The notes below the pieces were generated by a model. It saw only the letters and a list, made by a program, of their open reading frames with translations, did no database searches and was not told the origin of the DNA. Below, in pieces: positions 23,701 to 36,060 of a stretch of 64,000 nucleotides of DNA; position 1 is the first letter of the stretch; the number at the start of each line of letters is the position of its first letter. Source of the stretch: Paracamarosporium sp. OC-R06-R3 (Eukaryota > Ascomycota > Dothideomycetes > Pleosporales > Didymosphaeriaceae); assembly GCA_019828545.1 (NCBI GenBank), contig JACVRA010000165.1, positions 248,001-312,000 on the forward strand, in the 5' to 3' direction. The position numbers and the translations under genes were made by a program.

Positions 23701-25183
23701 ATCACCACTTGGTGGCCGACTGGCTTCCCATCTAGCGTTAATCGACGCACAATGCCTAAAGGTAGGGGTACAAAGTCAGTGTTATGTTCAAAAATTAAAG
23801 GAGTGGGTGGAAGTAAATATCTTAGCCAGCTGTCAATGCCTGAAAAGTTCAGACAATCACTAGCATGAGCAACCACTTTGTACCCTGACATTTCTTACCA
23901 GTAAATTCATGACACGCGGTCGTCTCCTTCTCAAAACCCATATCTCTTCGGTCTTCAAGTCTCCGGAAATATTCTACAAAGTCGCGTGCTGTGTTTGTAT
24001 CGAGCACCCCAAAGTTACTGTCGACACTGGAGAGTTGATCGCTCTGGACTCGTAGCTCCTCTACGGCTCGCTTGAAAGCAGTCACGGCTGCTACTTCAGC
24101 CTTCAAGGTCGTATTGCCGTGGGCAACGACCTCGATGTTTTGCTCTTGGAGCGTAATCAATACTTGCACAATAGTCTGGATTCTTCCGGTTTCCTGTGAA
24201 GCTCTCCGTCGACCGGGGCGCTTCAGCAGACGCGTTTCAAACCGAGGCACCAGACCAAATCTGGCGGCATAGTTAAACACATCGATCTTACCATCCTTTT
24301 CTCGCTCCATGATATCTTCGTGTATATCAACCAATTCTATATCGTCGTCCGTGCCTTTCAGTACAGCATCACTGCCAGTTCCAGAAGCTGGGCGCTCCCG
24401 CTTTCCAGCGAGCGAAGGAAAGAACTTTGGCAATGTTCCAGTAGCATCCAATCTTGCGAGCATTGCATTCCATGCTTCTTCCTTTGCAATTTTCTTATTT
24501 TTCCCGGTGCCAATGGTACTCTCACTAGCTATTTCTGGGACGTCGAGACGGAGGTTGCACTTGACAAGGGTATCAATCACAGAGATATCCACGTCTATCC
24601 TGTGCTCTAGATGGAGTCTCTGGCAGATGTTGTTGATCTCAGTGCCTATATCCGTAGCGCGAAACATGTGTGATGGAGCGTGTGCAAACTGCTCTCTCCG
24701 CTCGACATTTAGTGTAAGCGGAGATTCTTGCACCTCGGGCGCTGCTAAGGATATCTGTCGTAGAGCCACAAGAGGATCATCGGCTGATATTGCTTTCTTG
24801 AATTTTCGAAGGAATTTGTTTCTTGGCGTAGATGAAGGCTTAGTCTTGACGCGCCATTGTAAGGTTGCCAGAACAACATCCTTTTCTTCTGGAGTTGCTC
24901 GGGGATATTGGTCCAAGGACTTGCGAGCAGCATCCATGATTTCATCCCAGGTCAATTCTATCATATTCGAACTATCCTCGGAGGCTGGTAGGAGGGTGTT
25001 GTTCTCCTTACTTATCTGGACCATAGTACACCTATGACTTGGGGTCGTGAAAAGTCGAGATTTGCGGTCCAATGCATGAGCAGCAGGCTTTCTAGGTCGA
25101 AATGGAGCATGTGAGTTCCTGAGGCCAACGCATTGTGACCATAGTTGCAATCGAGCAGCCGGAGGCAGACTGAGAAGTCTCAT
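20745..25183 (-). CDS. DExH-box (DEVH) ATP-dependent RNA helicase, probably mitochondrial
   Basis: Model: complement(join(20745..23839, 23899..25183)), 1459 residues, one 59-bp intron that joins CHEFTG to IDSWLRYLL. Motifs: I GATGSGKTTQ (about 629-638), Ia TQPRRLAASSVARRVA, II DEVH (733-736), III SAT (770-772), V STNIAETSVTVPD, VI QRAGRAGR (1014-1021). HA2 and OB-fold regions follow. A dsRNA-binding-like segment (VLITLQEQNIEVVAHGNTTL) lies in the N-terminal third. The layout resembles DHX29/DHX36/DHX57 and yeast YLR419W. The N-terminus from ATG 25183 (MRLLSLPPAARLQLW, later SRLFTTPSH) is basic and Arg/Leu-rich like a mitochondrial presequence. In-frame ATGs at 25234 and 25024 are alternatives. 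Family certain, exact orthology not. Confidence 0.9.
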
Positions 25184-26172
25184 ATCGAGAATTTGGTGGC
25201 TAATAATGAAGAGAAAATAATACTTTTTTGTCATAACGACACGTGCCCGGCCATTGTTAATACAGATTATTCATACAGATGAAGAGAGAGAAAATTGCTT
25301 CGTCCTTTAGATGGTATTGATGCATTAAGGAAAATGTTGCAGAGACGCGACGGCACTAAAGGAGATCCCAAGTATCCAAACGCGCGGCACGGACCGCCGA
25401 TGATTTGCCGCCACGCGAACTTTGTCTCTACGCGTTTGATTGGTGGAGCATCCAGAAGCGCGCTTAAAGTTTTTGAGTAGATTCTACAGTCAATGTGCTG
25501 ATTGCAAAGTGCTTCTGAATCGCCTCCTAGGGTCATACGGCGGTGCGGATTAAGAATTATATACAAAAGTTGTCCTCGTCACCTGATCTCCGTCATGCCG
25601 TTGTATACATAGACACTAGTGAATGCCATAATCAACAACATGATCTGATGTGGGAATACTCGTAATTTTCCTGTCGAATTTGCCAATGCCACACCCCTAG
25701 GGCGAATCAATATAATCCAGTCCACGTCTTCGTCAATTTCCAGCCTCTTCGTCACACTGATACTGTCGAGCGATGTTTCATAATAGTCTAAGAACATCTT
25801 GAACTTAGTCGTCGGTCTCTATAAATGACTAATGAGCTTCACAATGTCTACTGTCTTCGCGATATTTGAAATGTCCGAGCGTATTCCTTGACACGGGATA
25901 GCGTAGTAATGATACATTCAAGGCATACTTTCTTGCTCTATTCAGTCCTGTAGTTAAGAATTCTTTTGGGATAGTGAACTGAAGGTTGTGAGTATTCGGA
26001 CGAAGGACAGAAGTAATACAGATAGATCAATGTAGCCGTGTAATCCCGCGCACCAACACGATCTTTCCATGATACAATTCGATTGGGTTCGTGACCAGAG
26101 GCGTTGAAACGAAGTGCATGTTGCGAAAACTAAACTGGGTATATTCCAGAACACGCTCATGTAATTTTAAGC
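25184..26172. other. Intergenic region between UTP13 3' end and helicase promoter
   Basis: About 1 kb, AT-rich. A minus-strand 72-codon ATG frame at 25579-25797 (MFLDYYETSLDSISVTKR) is intact but matches nothing I know. I would not call it a gene without transcript evidence. Confidence 0.45.
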
Positions 26173-28988
26173 TTACTCTACCATCACGACATCCCCGCCA
26201 AGTCCCAGTTGTGCTGTCCCGTTGGTGAGGCTCTTCACGTCTCCCACTTCATCCATTTCCCTCAATGTGAAGTCTAGCAAATAGCTTTCGTCCACTAACT
26301 CCTCCACTCTCTTATAATGTCTCTCGCTGTATGCTCTTATCGCTTCCAGTACGTCCTTCAGACTCCCCTTCGCACCTACTTTAGTCGCAGGTCTAAGGCT
26401 TGCAAGGCGTGATGCAGGATAGGACTTGACGACCGCCCATAAGATCTTCTGTGCGACTGGCGCAGAACGCACATTGGTGTTCCAATCACGTACGCGTAAA
26501 AGGAGCTTGTACAATTGCTCGTCTGCCAGACTGGATACGACCTCATCGACAGCATAGAGTCCAATGAGACTTCCCTCGTCGGGTGTGTCAGTCTCGACGA
26601 CAGATTTAAAGAGTGAGAAAAGGCGACCTGGTTGATCCATCTGCAGTGCTAGGGTGATGGCCTCACGGTAATTCCCTGCGAAGGCGTAGTTCTGCAATTT
26701 TTGATCGAGCTCTACACGCTCTGTTTCCGCTGTAGTCGTAGCTTCTAGTGTTGCGCTGGTCGTGTCGTTCCAGAGAGTGATGACACTGTCTGCACCACCA
26801 GAAATCAGAGCACCGGTACCGAGGTGTGCGGCGAGGGCCCAAACGCGGTCGGTATGGTTGTCAAGTGTGGACATAGCTTCGCCAGATGAGGCATCCCAGA
26901 CTTTCACAAGGCCGTCACCAGCTGCGGATGCTACTTGTGAGCCCCGTTTGTCACGTGCATCAACAGGTCGATACGGAAGCCAAGCAAGCTTTAGAACGCT
27001 GTTGGAGTGGCCTTCGAGGGTCAGGAGACAGCTGTAGTCGGCCAAGCTCCAAATTTTGACAGTTTTATCCGCACTTCCTGTTGCAATCAAGCCCTTGCCT
27101 CCGGATCCTGCCACTTGTGATTCTTTGGGTTGGAACTTGACTGTCCAAACACCTCTGCGGTGGCCCCTAAGAACTCCTACAGCCTCGCCTTCTGCCGCAG
27201 AATATATTTTGACTGTTCGATCTTGTGATGCTGAAGCGAACAATGTTCCGGATGGGTCAATATCCACAGCGTTAATGTCTTTGTCGTGGGCTTTTCGGGT
27301 ATACTTCGCACGCAGCTTCTGTTTCATGTCCTTGCTGGTATCCCATCGCTTTACTGTCCGGTCCTGAGATCCTGTGATGATATATGCAGGTGCGTACCTC
27401 AGCGGATCTGTGTATGCTGCGGAAGATTCCGCCGGTGCCGCATGCGGCAACGCAATAGCGCCCAATGACTCCGCATGGCCGGTGAGAACGGCTGCGCAAG
27501 TGTAGGAGTCGTTCTCGGGGTCTATTCGCCAAAGTCGAGCTGTGTTGTCTTTAGATCCGGTCGCCAGCCAATGACCAGACCAATCTACATCCAGGGAAAT
27601 AATGAGGTCCTCGTGTCCTTTCAGCAGAGCCACGTCAGCGCCAACGTATCTCCCTTCTGTATTTTCGTCTGCGCTCTCATCTTTCAAAGTTACTATGCGA
27701 ACATCTTCAGAATTGGTGTTCAGCGCGAGGAGTGTTTTATCGGACCCAATGTATGCCAGATCGATGACTTCGTCGTGAGTACCAGATACTCTACGAAAGA
27801 CAGGTAAAGGATCAATAGTAACTTCCATCAAAGGTGACTCAACAGAGCTGAGCGAATGAAAGTTTAGCACCTGGTCCGCGTGCACTGAAATGATATACGG
27901 TAGATTTGGGTAGTGAAGAACCTCCACGATTGCATCGGTCTCTATCCCAGGTTCCTGCTCGCGGGTAATCTCTTGAGAAGTCTCGGTGGCCCAAAGACGG
28001 ATGCGGCCATTCTCACCGCCGGAGAAGGCGATGTGTCCACCTGCAACGAAGCCAGCACTTTCAAGCGTCTCTAGCACTGCAATCGTACGCTTTGCTTTCC
28101 ACTTCTGAGCATCCCATATAATCAGCGTCTTGTCTCTGCTCCCCGACACCAGTGTGTTTTGCTCGGGCGAAAAATCAAGTGATCGCACCACGGAAACGTG
28201 GGAATCTAGAACTGTAGCACTCTTTCGCTTGTGTAAATCCCAAATATGGATCTTGCCGTCCTCTGCGCCTGAAGCCAGCCTGTACTCTAGAGTGGTCTCT
28301 TCTTTGTTTGCTTCAGGAATTTCTTCTTGTTGTGACTTCCTCCTCTTGCGCTTCTTGCTGCTCTCGTTTGCCTCATCTTTTCCTGCGACCTCGACTTGGA
28401 AGAAATGTAGTGCGGAGACTACACCGCCACGACCATGGAAAGTGTGGGTTGTATAGCCTGCATGTATGTCCCATACTTTTACAACACCATCCGCACAACC
28501 TGTAGCAAGCAAGGTACCGGTTTTGTCGACTGCTAAAGTGACGACAGGCGAGGTATGTGGACGAAGGGAACGGAGCAATTCAAATTCGATGGTTCCATCT
28601 TCGGTTTCGGAAGGGGATAGCGAGTAAATGTGCATGGACGTAGAGCGTGAGCATACAATCACATGGGAGGCGGAGGGCGTCACTACGTTGAATCAGTATT
28701 CGAGCTTTCTGCTAGAGAATGAGACCTTACATATTAATGCGGTTATGGGTTCACCATCCTGCGAGGCTGGTTAGCTGCACGGGAAATGTTTAGAAATATT
28801 CGGCCGCATACTCCCTCTAGTCTTCCTAACTCTTTGCCGTTGGTAACGTCCGTGAGCAACGCATCCTCTCCTAGGCATGCCGCCAGAATGCGCCCATCCT
28901 CACTAAGCGCGATGCTACCACCCGAATATATTGGCTGAAGCGTGCGCTCGATATTATACGTCGTCCTTACTGTGGTTCGTTGGGCCAT
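26173..28988 (-). CDS. UTP13: U3 snoRNP-associated WD40 protein Utp13 (TBL3 orthologue)
   Basis: Model: complement(join(26173..28682, 28731..28758, 28812..28988)), 904 residues, introns of 48 and 53 bp around a 28-nt middle exon. Utp13 is part of the UtpB module of the small-subunit processome, which acts in 18S rRNA maturation in the nucleolus. The product begins MAQRTTVRTTYNIERTLQPI and contains about a dozen WD40 repeats, for example GTLLATGCADGVVKVWDI, LASGAEDGKIHIWDL, LVSGSRDKTLIIWDA, LFASASQDRTVKIYSA and LIATGSADKTVKIWSL. The last about 200 residues (LQNYAFAGNYREAITLALQ, KLLLRVRDWNTNVRS) match the C-terminal Utp13 helical domain. A Lys/Arg-rich insert (KKRKRRKSQQEE) could be a nuclear signal. 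Divergent from the next gene. Confidence 0.95.
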
Positions 28989-29064
28989 TGCGTCTGGATA
29001 TGTTCGTGCAGCTATCGGCGCATTGTACCAGGTGGAGGGAATTGAAGATGGAAATCTTGGCGCT

Positions 29065-29088
29065 GGAAATTTCGCGGTCGCGATTTCC
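29065..29088. promoter_or_regulatory. 24-bp dyad with TTTCGCG core in a divergent promoter
   Basis: Arms GGAAAT and ATTTCC flank an inner CGCG...CGCG pair. It lies between the UTP13 and 29229 start codons. TTTCGCG resembles E2F or Swi4/Mbp1-type sites. The dyad is seen in sequence; binding is inference. Confidence 0.4.
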
Positions 29089-29090
29089 TC

Positions 29091-29102
29091 CTTATCGATA
29101 AG
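29091..29102. promoter_or_regulatory. 12-bp perfect palindrome CTTATCGATAAG
   Basis: Two back-to-back GATA-type cores (TTATC/GATAA) form a perfect palindrome inside the 240-bp divergent promoter. A GATA factor or a paired-site regulator is plausible. Confidence 0.4.
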
Positions 29103-29228
29103 AAGCGGGCGCGTCCAACCTCGCGACTCCGATCAGCTTGTCTTCATGCATCACATCGCAGCAGCGAGGCGAACTAACCTACTCTTGGGACCTCATGCTA
29201 CGACTCTCGTTTCGTAGGCCCTGAAAAT

Positions 29229-31173
29229 ATGGGTCGCCAGGCATATTTGACTAAGATCGCCCTGGTATGCAGCCGAATGTCCTGCAGCTAGTGCTGTCGC
29301 TCACAACGGTAGGGACGGTCGGCCTTTGAACCAGCGCAAACGACCGCATCGACTTCTGAATATGTACAGCTTGCTTCTACACAGCAGGAGCGTGCACATG
29401 ACCATGGGCGGCGTCTTAGAGAAGCGCAGAACGATGTTCTGGCTTCCATTGGTGTTGTTGAGAGACGTCGCTCTCCCTCGCAAGGCCTTCCTGGTTCATA
29501 TGAGGAACGACTACGCGCGTTAGAGGAGGAGGACACTGTTGGTCACACGCTCGCAATTACGTCGACTTTGACAGAAAATATGTGCACGTGGTGGGTAGGT
29601 TCGCTTCGAGAAAGGCTCCTAGTAAGTCACTCACCCCAATTTGATTCTCCATTGGATGCAACTTCTAATTCGCGCAGACGTTCCGTTATCCGCGTCTTCA
29701 CTCATTCTCACAAATCGTCGCTTCCGAAAGACGACTTTCCGGGAGGACACTACTATACAGTGGCTTTCCTTCTCGTCTCCTTTCCCAGCTCTGCATTCAA
29801 GCCACCGTCTACGGCGCATATGTGCTAAGACCTGTTGAACGATTGTTTATCAACCATGGCACCTCTAAAACCAGGCATGTTTTCCGCCGTTGGAGATCGG
29901 TGTTGAATGCTACGTAAGTTCTGATCACTATGTTTTCGTCACAAGCTAACGGTTCAGTTTCCGGCTTTCACTCGAGCTGGTGTTTTATCCATTCTCCTAT
30001 TACTCGTATCTCCAACGCATCGGGCTAGCACCTTCAAGGCCGCTACTACCCCCTTTAAGATCGTTCATACCGCTCTCTAGGCATTCGCCGTTGTTGCCGT
30101 TTTCCGTTCAGTACAGCGCGCTCGCATCGCCAATAGACTTTCTCAAGGCTTTTGTGACATCTCCATTCGTATTTGTCTGCTTGGAGCATTTATTCGAGCG
30201 TTGGGTCTATGCAATTATCAATGCGCCTATTGAAGCTACAATCATCCGTCCAAGCAACCCCGACATAATTAGCCCAGAGGAAGGTAATCGAGAGCGAACT
30301 ACTGCCATTCTGGGCCTGCGCAAAAAGTCACCCAAATTTATCCGAGACATGGTCACTGAAGTGCTCGGATTTATTGGATGGGGAGACGTGAATTCTTCCT
30401 TGGAGTCACAATCAGATTCAGTAGCTTCTCAAGCTCATGACCTTCAGGAGGGCGACACTATTGAGATTGGCAGAACACAAGTCAGCAACATCAATAGACT
30501 TCAAGCACCTGAGGTGCTCCAAAATACTCTAGTGGGGCCCGATCCTGGAGTAACTGAGACGATCACTGTGCCTATCAACTCGTTGAGTGAGGTGGAACCT
30601 TCAACACCACCCCCGTCACCCCCACTGTCACCCACAGCCTCACAAACGAGCCACAACGATGGGGATCCGAGGATACGAATAACCACTCGTGGAGACCTGG
30701 TAGAGATGGAGGTTCGCCTCCCGCCACATGTACTCTCATCTCATACCGAAATTGCCGGATCCGGTCCTTCCACCCCAATTCAACGAGACATTGCGACACC
30801 AATGCCTATACGATCCCCTGGTATGCTACCATATCATCGAGTCACACAACTCTCGTCGGAACCATCGTCGATGGTTGGCTCTATTTGCAAGGCTCAGATT
30901 GTGAGTCTGGCTTCTTTGCCGCTCAAGTTAATTACTCTAAGATTAGTCGCATCACATTATCTGACCGGTCGACAAGAGCACGCTGGCCCACGGAATGTGT
31001 ACAGTGCTTTTGTTTTCCCTGGCGACCTCGACTGGAAATCCATCGGCACACTCGTGTCTCGTCTAGCGCTCTGTGGTATGCTCGAGTTAGCCATTGATCT
31101 TACTCTTTGGGGCTGCCAATACTGGACGGTGTCATGGTTGGGTACAAGAGCGTTTAACTGGGGCACTCTTTAG
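29229..31173 (+). CDS. Uncharacterised fungal membrane protein
   Basis: Model: join(29229..29264, 29313..29621, 29678..29913, 29958..31173), 598 residues, introns of 48, 56 and 44 bp. It starts MGRQAYLTKIALGRSAFEPA. Residues up to about 150 are polar, with LREAQNDVLASIGVVERRR and EEEDTVGHTLAITSTLTEN. Several hydrophobic or amphipathic stretches follow, such as YSGFPSRLLSQLCIQATVYGAYVL, LELVFYPFSYYSYLQRIGL and FVTSPFVFVCLEHLFERWVYAI. A Ser/Pro/Thr-rich linker (PSTPPPSPPLSPTASQTS) then leads to a second hydrophobic part near the C-terminus. The start block is familiar to me from other Pezizomycotina proteins of unknown role. No catalytic motif seen. All four exons join in frame. Confidence 0.8.
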
Positions 31174-33056
31174 AAGACTGTCGACAATGGATGGTGCAAC
31201 GAGCAACACTGGTTGCGTGTTTTGAGTTTCCTCGCCTATCAGGTGAAGGGTCACTCTGGATTATGAGGCACAACATGCTTGCCATGGAACCGACGTTACC
31301 CATGCATCATCTGCGACCAGTTCACCGGAACTACAACGTCTCTGTCCGGTTAGGCGAGGTTAAAGAGTATCCGGCAGCATGGACTAGGGCGTCCGACGAG
31401 AATACATACATGCTCTACGGAGTGATGAGACGTAACCGAGGCATTCAATCGGGATTCGGCAGCAGATGAAGACACGCTCCATGCTGTGGTGAGATGGCAA
31501 TGTTGACTGCGACTAGTGAAGGTTGCGGCAATCCTGGACGAGTAAAAAGATGAGATCACCATGCAGTACTGACATCCATGGCGACCCGATCTGAGGACGT
31601 CCGACACGCTGCTATTTGTTGGGTCGAAGCACAGGGTGTGCATTGGCCGAAGAGCAAGTGTTTGAATACCGCAGTGCGATATAGCACAGTGCCGCACCTT
31701 GGATCTAATAATAACCCGGATGTCGCGTTCTTAGGACGTGTTGTGCTAGTTTCAGACAGTTGACGCGTCGTGAGCGCCGAAGGCTGCTCGCCATCAGTGA
31801 CAGTTCTGATAGCATGCAGTAGGCGTGGGGCGTGGCGCAATCGACGACGTTGTCTGTGCTTTGGGCGTCTTGTTCAGAGGCATCACGAGGCTTGGCACGA
31901 AGCACATACCACGACTGATTGGACCCCGGTCGCGCATCCTCTTGGGTTCGGTGGCCGCAGGGTGAGCCGGAGATTGAGGCGAATCCCAATCATGAGGAGG
32001 TATGGCGTGTGGCGTTGCAGGCGTACTCGACAGAGGCGTACCATGGCATGTCGGACGGTGATGGTTCGGCACAGCGGCGCGGAATGGTAGGAATAGGAGC
32101 AATAAAAAAGGGCCAGGAGAGGCTAGCGGCGGGTATGTGTGCAGGTTGGACGAGCGTGTGCGGGTCGCCAGATTGCGGTTAATGCGCATGTTCTCCAGGT
32201 TGATGGCGAGGGTACGAGAAACAGAGGGTAGCACGACGGTTACTGGCTGGGTGAAGGAGAATTATCTGCACCCGAGTGGTTCCCGGGCCTTTCATTTGCA
32301 CACGGTCGGTACCGGAAGAGTGGCACCAAATTTACAGTTCCCCGATCTGCAGCAGAGAGAGAGGGTGGATATGCTGGCGAGAGTCAGTGAACACGCCAGT
32401 TCGGGTAGGTCCGCTGCCATTTTGTGAGCCACCACGGCACCCCACGCGTCGTCGAGCCCCTTTTCGAGCGTGGAGGGTTGCTGCTTGCTTCTGCCCAACG
32501 CCTGTGCATTGCCCTCTGAGCGCATACGGCCCCCCTCGCTCTGCTCTCCGCACTTCGCGTCCGTCACTGATCCCTCGAGGCTGCCCCCGGCCGAGTCCCC
32601 TGGTTGGCACCGACACGCTCGAGCTCCTTTTCCTGGCCTCGAGCCTCTCCACCGCTGCTGGACCCTGAGTTGCTTCTTTCTCACCTCGCCCTACACCGCT
32701 ACCGCTGCCGTTTGCTGGTGCTCTGCTCGCCCGTCCTGCCGCGACACGTGTAGCAACGTGCAGATTGGCGAACGGCGGACCCTGTTGCTGCTGCAACTAC
32801 CCGTTTACTGTTGACGCGCCCCCAACGCTCGGCAGCCCGCGCCCGGGTCCTCCCCGCCTGAGTGACACCACGACGCCGCCCACTCCAAACAGCACTGCAA
32901 CGCGCTGCCTCGATCCAGCTCTGACGCGCGTGTTGCGAGCACGTCGGCGGGATATGAATGCGCCTTAGGGCCTGCAAACCACGGCTCGAGACTGCAGCAC
33001 GACTCTGAGCCCAACAGCTACCAGCTCTCACCGCGTACGCCTTTCTGCCACCCACC
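31174..33056. other. Intergenic region upstream of the kinesin gene
   Basis: About 1.9 kb. The last 600 bp are C/T-rich, as expected for a fungal promoter and leader. The frames here, including a minus-strand 301-codon frame that runs into the kinesin gene, are of low complexity and antisense to coding sequence. No RNA gene recognised. Confidence 0.5.
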
Positions 33057-36000
33057 ATGACGAGCCACTCGCTGCCGCGGCCCTCGCGACCGTCCATTGC
33101 GCCGCCCACCGGCCCGCTGCCCTCGCTGCCCGTCCCAAAGTCGCGCGTTTCAAGTGCCAGTCCCGCCTTGCGTTCGCCGCCAGCCTCGCTGCTCCCCGGC
33201 CGAGCCAACAACAACAGCAGGGCTGTTTCCTCCTCGGCTCTGCCACAGCGCCCCACGCCCAAGGGCCACACCAATTCCACCTCCAATCTCCCAACCCTCA
33301 CCGCCACCGACTCGCCAGCAGGCCCCCTGCCACCGGGAAAGTCGCTGCGCAAGACCGTCAGCATCGGCGCCTTCCCACAACCACCAAAGCACGCAAACAG
33401 ACTGGGGAGCCACCCGCCCAGCCCTCTGTCGGCCAGCTCGACGCCCAACGGCGACTCAGTGGATTCGAGGCTCGCACTCGGCCTCAAGCCTCCAGTCACG
33501 CCTGCCAGGAAAACCAGTCTTAAGAAAACTACCCCGAGAGTTTCAAACGTCGGCGGTCGCAGTCTTCTCGGGAAGTCGCCGCTGTCCCCGCCAAGTTTGC
33601 TCAACGGCAGCGGCGAGTCACTGGCAGTAGAAAACGGAGCCCACCTGAGCCTGCCATCGCCGCCACAGAGCAGAAATTCTTCCGCCCAAGGATCCTACGC
33701 AACAAGCGCCACAACATTCGAGGACGTGGGAGATGAGGACGCGAGAGGTCATACAGGTGCAAATACCATGACGGATGACAATGCGACGCAGAAGGATGCC
33801 AAAGGCAACGTCATAGTCAGTGTGCGAGTGCGGCCCGATGTGGGCGCCAAAGACAGCAAACAAGAGTCCGAGTGGGAAGTCAACGGCAAGAAGGCGCTCA
33901 TCGCATATAGAGGTCGAGACGGTGGCGACCACTATTATGGTAGGCCACACAGCATGATGCATGAGGTTACAATTCCGGTTAATTAACGATGATGCAGATA
34001 ACGTGTTCGACACCCAAGACAACAATGCCCGAGTGTACGATGCAGCTGCGAAGCGACTGGTCCGTCGGGTCATGGAAGGCTATCACGGCACCGTGTTCGC
34101 CTATGGCATGACCGGGACGGGTAAGACATTTTCCATGCAAGGAACTGCTACCAATCCGGGTGTCATACCGCTGGCCATTACCGACATCTTCTCATACATT
34201 CGCGAAACGCCACATCGGGAATTTCTTCTACGCGTCAGCTATCTAGAAATCTACAACGAGAAGATCCATGATCTACTAGCTGGACCTGTTGTGGGACCGA
34301 ACGGGCAACCGGGGACTCAGGAAGAAATCAAGTTAAGAGAGGACAGCAAACGTGGTGTTTATGCGACACCGCTCAAGGAAGAAATCGTGCAAAGCCCGAC
34401 CCAGCTGTTGAGAGTCATTGCTCGCGGTGACAATGCGCGGCGTGTAGCAGGCACCCAGTTCAACGCTAGGAGCTCGCGAAGTCATGCAGTAGTTCAAATT
34501 GTTGTAGAGAGTCGTGAGCGCGGTGCCACTGGAAGCCTCAAAGACTCTAAGCGAACGGCAATCACCCCTGGTGGTGTGCGTGTCTCAACATTAAGCCTCA
34601 TTGACTTGGCTGGATCCGAAAAAGCCGCCGACAACAAGGAGAGGCGGACTGAGGGATCTCATATCAACAAGAGTCTGCTTACTTTGGGAACAGTAATCGC
34701 TCGGTTGTCCAGCGACAAGGACAAGACGACCGCAGACAAGGACAAGTCAAGCAAAGAGAAGCATTTGCCATATCGGGACAGTAAACTTACCCGTCTCCTA
34801 CAGCCTGCTCTTTCTGGAGGCTCACTTGTCAGCATCCTGTGTACAATACAGATCGGCGCAAGCGGCAGTATTGCTGCAAACAACACGCACATTGGTGAAA
34901 CTTTGAGCACGTTGAAGTTTGCTTCGCGTGCAAAAAACAACATTGTCAGCCATGCGAAGAAGGCGGAAGAGTCACTCGGTGCCGGTGGTGATGCCGGAAG
35001 TCGAGCGCTGCTTGATCGGTATCGCGTGGAGATTCAAGAGCTCAGAAAGCAACTCGAAGAGCAGAACAAAGCAAAGGAGGCCCAGCCAGCAGTTGAAGAG
35101 CAAGAGAAGGATGAGGAAGAGGAAAAGGCACGAGAGCTAGAAGATAGACAGCGCCATGAAGAGCAGATGCTCGAGATGCAGCTCGCCAGGACGGCGCTCA
35201 AGGAACGTATCGAGCACTTGAACCGGCTAATTCTGAGTTCAAAGTCACTAGGCGTTAATAATGGTCGGTCATTCTCATCGATGAGTCTTCAGCGAGGCTC
35301 GACTGTCAGCGACTTTCGCCCAGTATCTGTTCGGTCGTCAGCAAGCCATGCTACGCTCGAGGTTCCGAAACGAGGCTCCCAAACCACTCTTACAACAGTC
35401 CCTCTCGATGGCGATGAAGACGAAGACTCCCTTGGCGATAACGGCGACGGCACAGCAAGCCAGTCTGCACAAATACAATCGCTCCAGAGCGATCTTGCAG
35501 ATAAAAATCGGTACATTGCAACATTGGAGAAACGTTTGCTCCAAGCTCGGAGAACCAGTCATTCGCGCGTGTCCATGTCGCTCTCACAAAAGGTGGGCGG
35601 AAGTAGCGAGGATGGTGGTCTTCTAGCGACAATTGCGGAGAAGGATACTGAGATATGCAACCTACGAGCGCAGTTGGAAGACAAAGAGCGAATGATAGCA
35701 GCCTTGACCTCAGCGCGTAAGAAGAACGAGGCAGCACAGGACCTCGGCAGCGACGGTTCACCAGGAAGCAGAAGAACATCGCAGCAGCGCAGCGATGGCA
35801 GCAACGGGAGTGTACTCTCAAGAGGGTCTCCAGTGACTGCTAGCCCAAGAACTTTTTCTCCGAACTCGTCTAAAGCAGAGCGGAACATGGACGACGTGAC
35901 ACGCATGCTCGATGAGATGATTTCGAAACAGGTCGACTCGGTGCGCACCAGTGCCGACAGGATACGACGTAGCAGCCTGCCGGGCGATGCAAGCGCCAGC

Positions 36001-36060
36001 AGCGGCACACGTCGAAGCAGCCTTCGTCCTGTCAACGAGCTCATGAGTGAGACCAGCTAA
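33057..36060 (+). CDS. Kinesin motor protein, Kip2/KipA type (kinesin-7-like)
   Basis: Model: join(33057..33939, 33998..36060), 981 residues, one 58-bp intron inside the motor domain. Residues 1-240 are disordered and Ser/Pro-rich. The motor spans about 244-608: NVIVSVRVRPD, P-loop GMTGTGKT (331-338), switch I NARSSRSHAV, switch II DLAGSEKA, and a KFASRAKNN end. Coiled-coil segments follow at about 630-710 and 785-870 (RYIATLEKRLLQARR, EKDTEICNLRAQLEDKER). A long N-terminal extension before a plus-end motor, then coiled coils, fits Kip2/KipA, which carries cargo to microtubule plus ends. The family assignment is inference from layout. The ATG has a good CACC context. Confidence 0.92.

Noticed and set aside
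32699..33604. Minus-strand 301-codon frame
   Set aside because: It is antisense to the first kinesin exon and its leader, and has low-complexity Gly/Arg composition.
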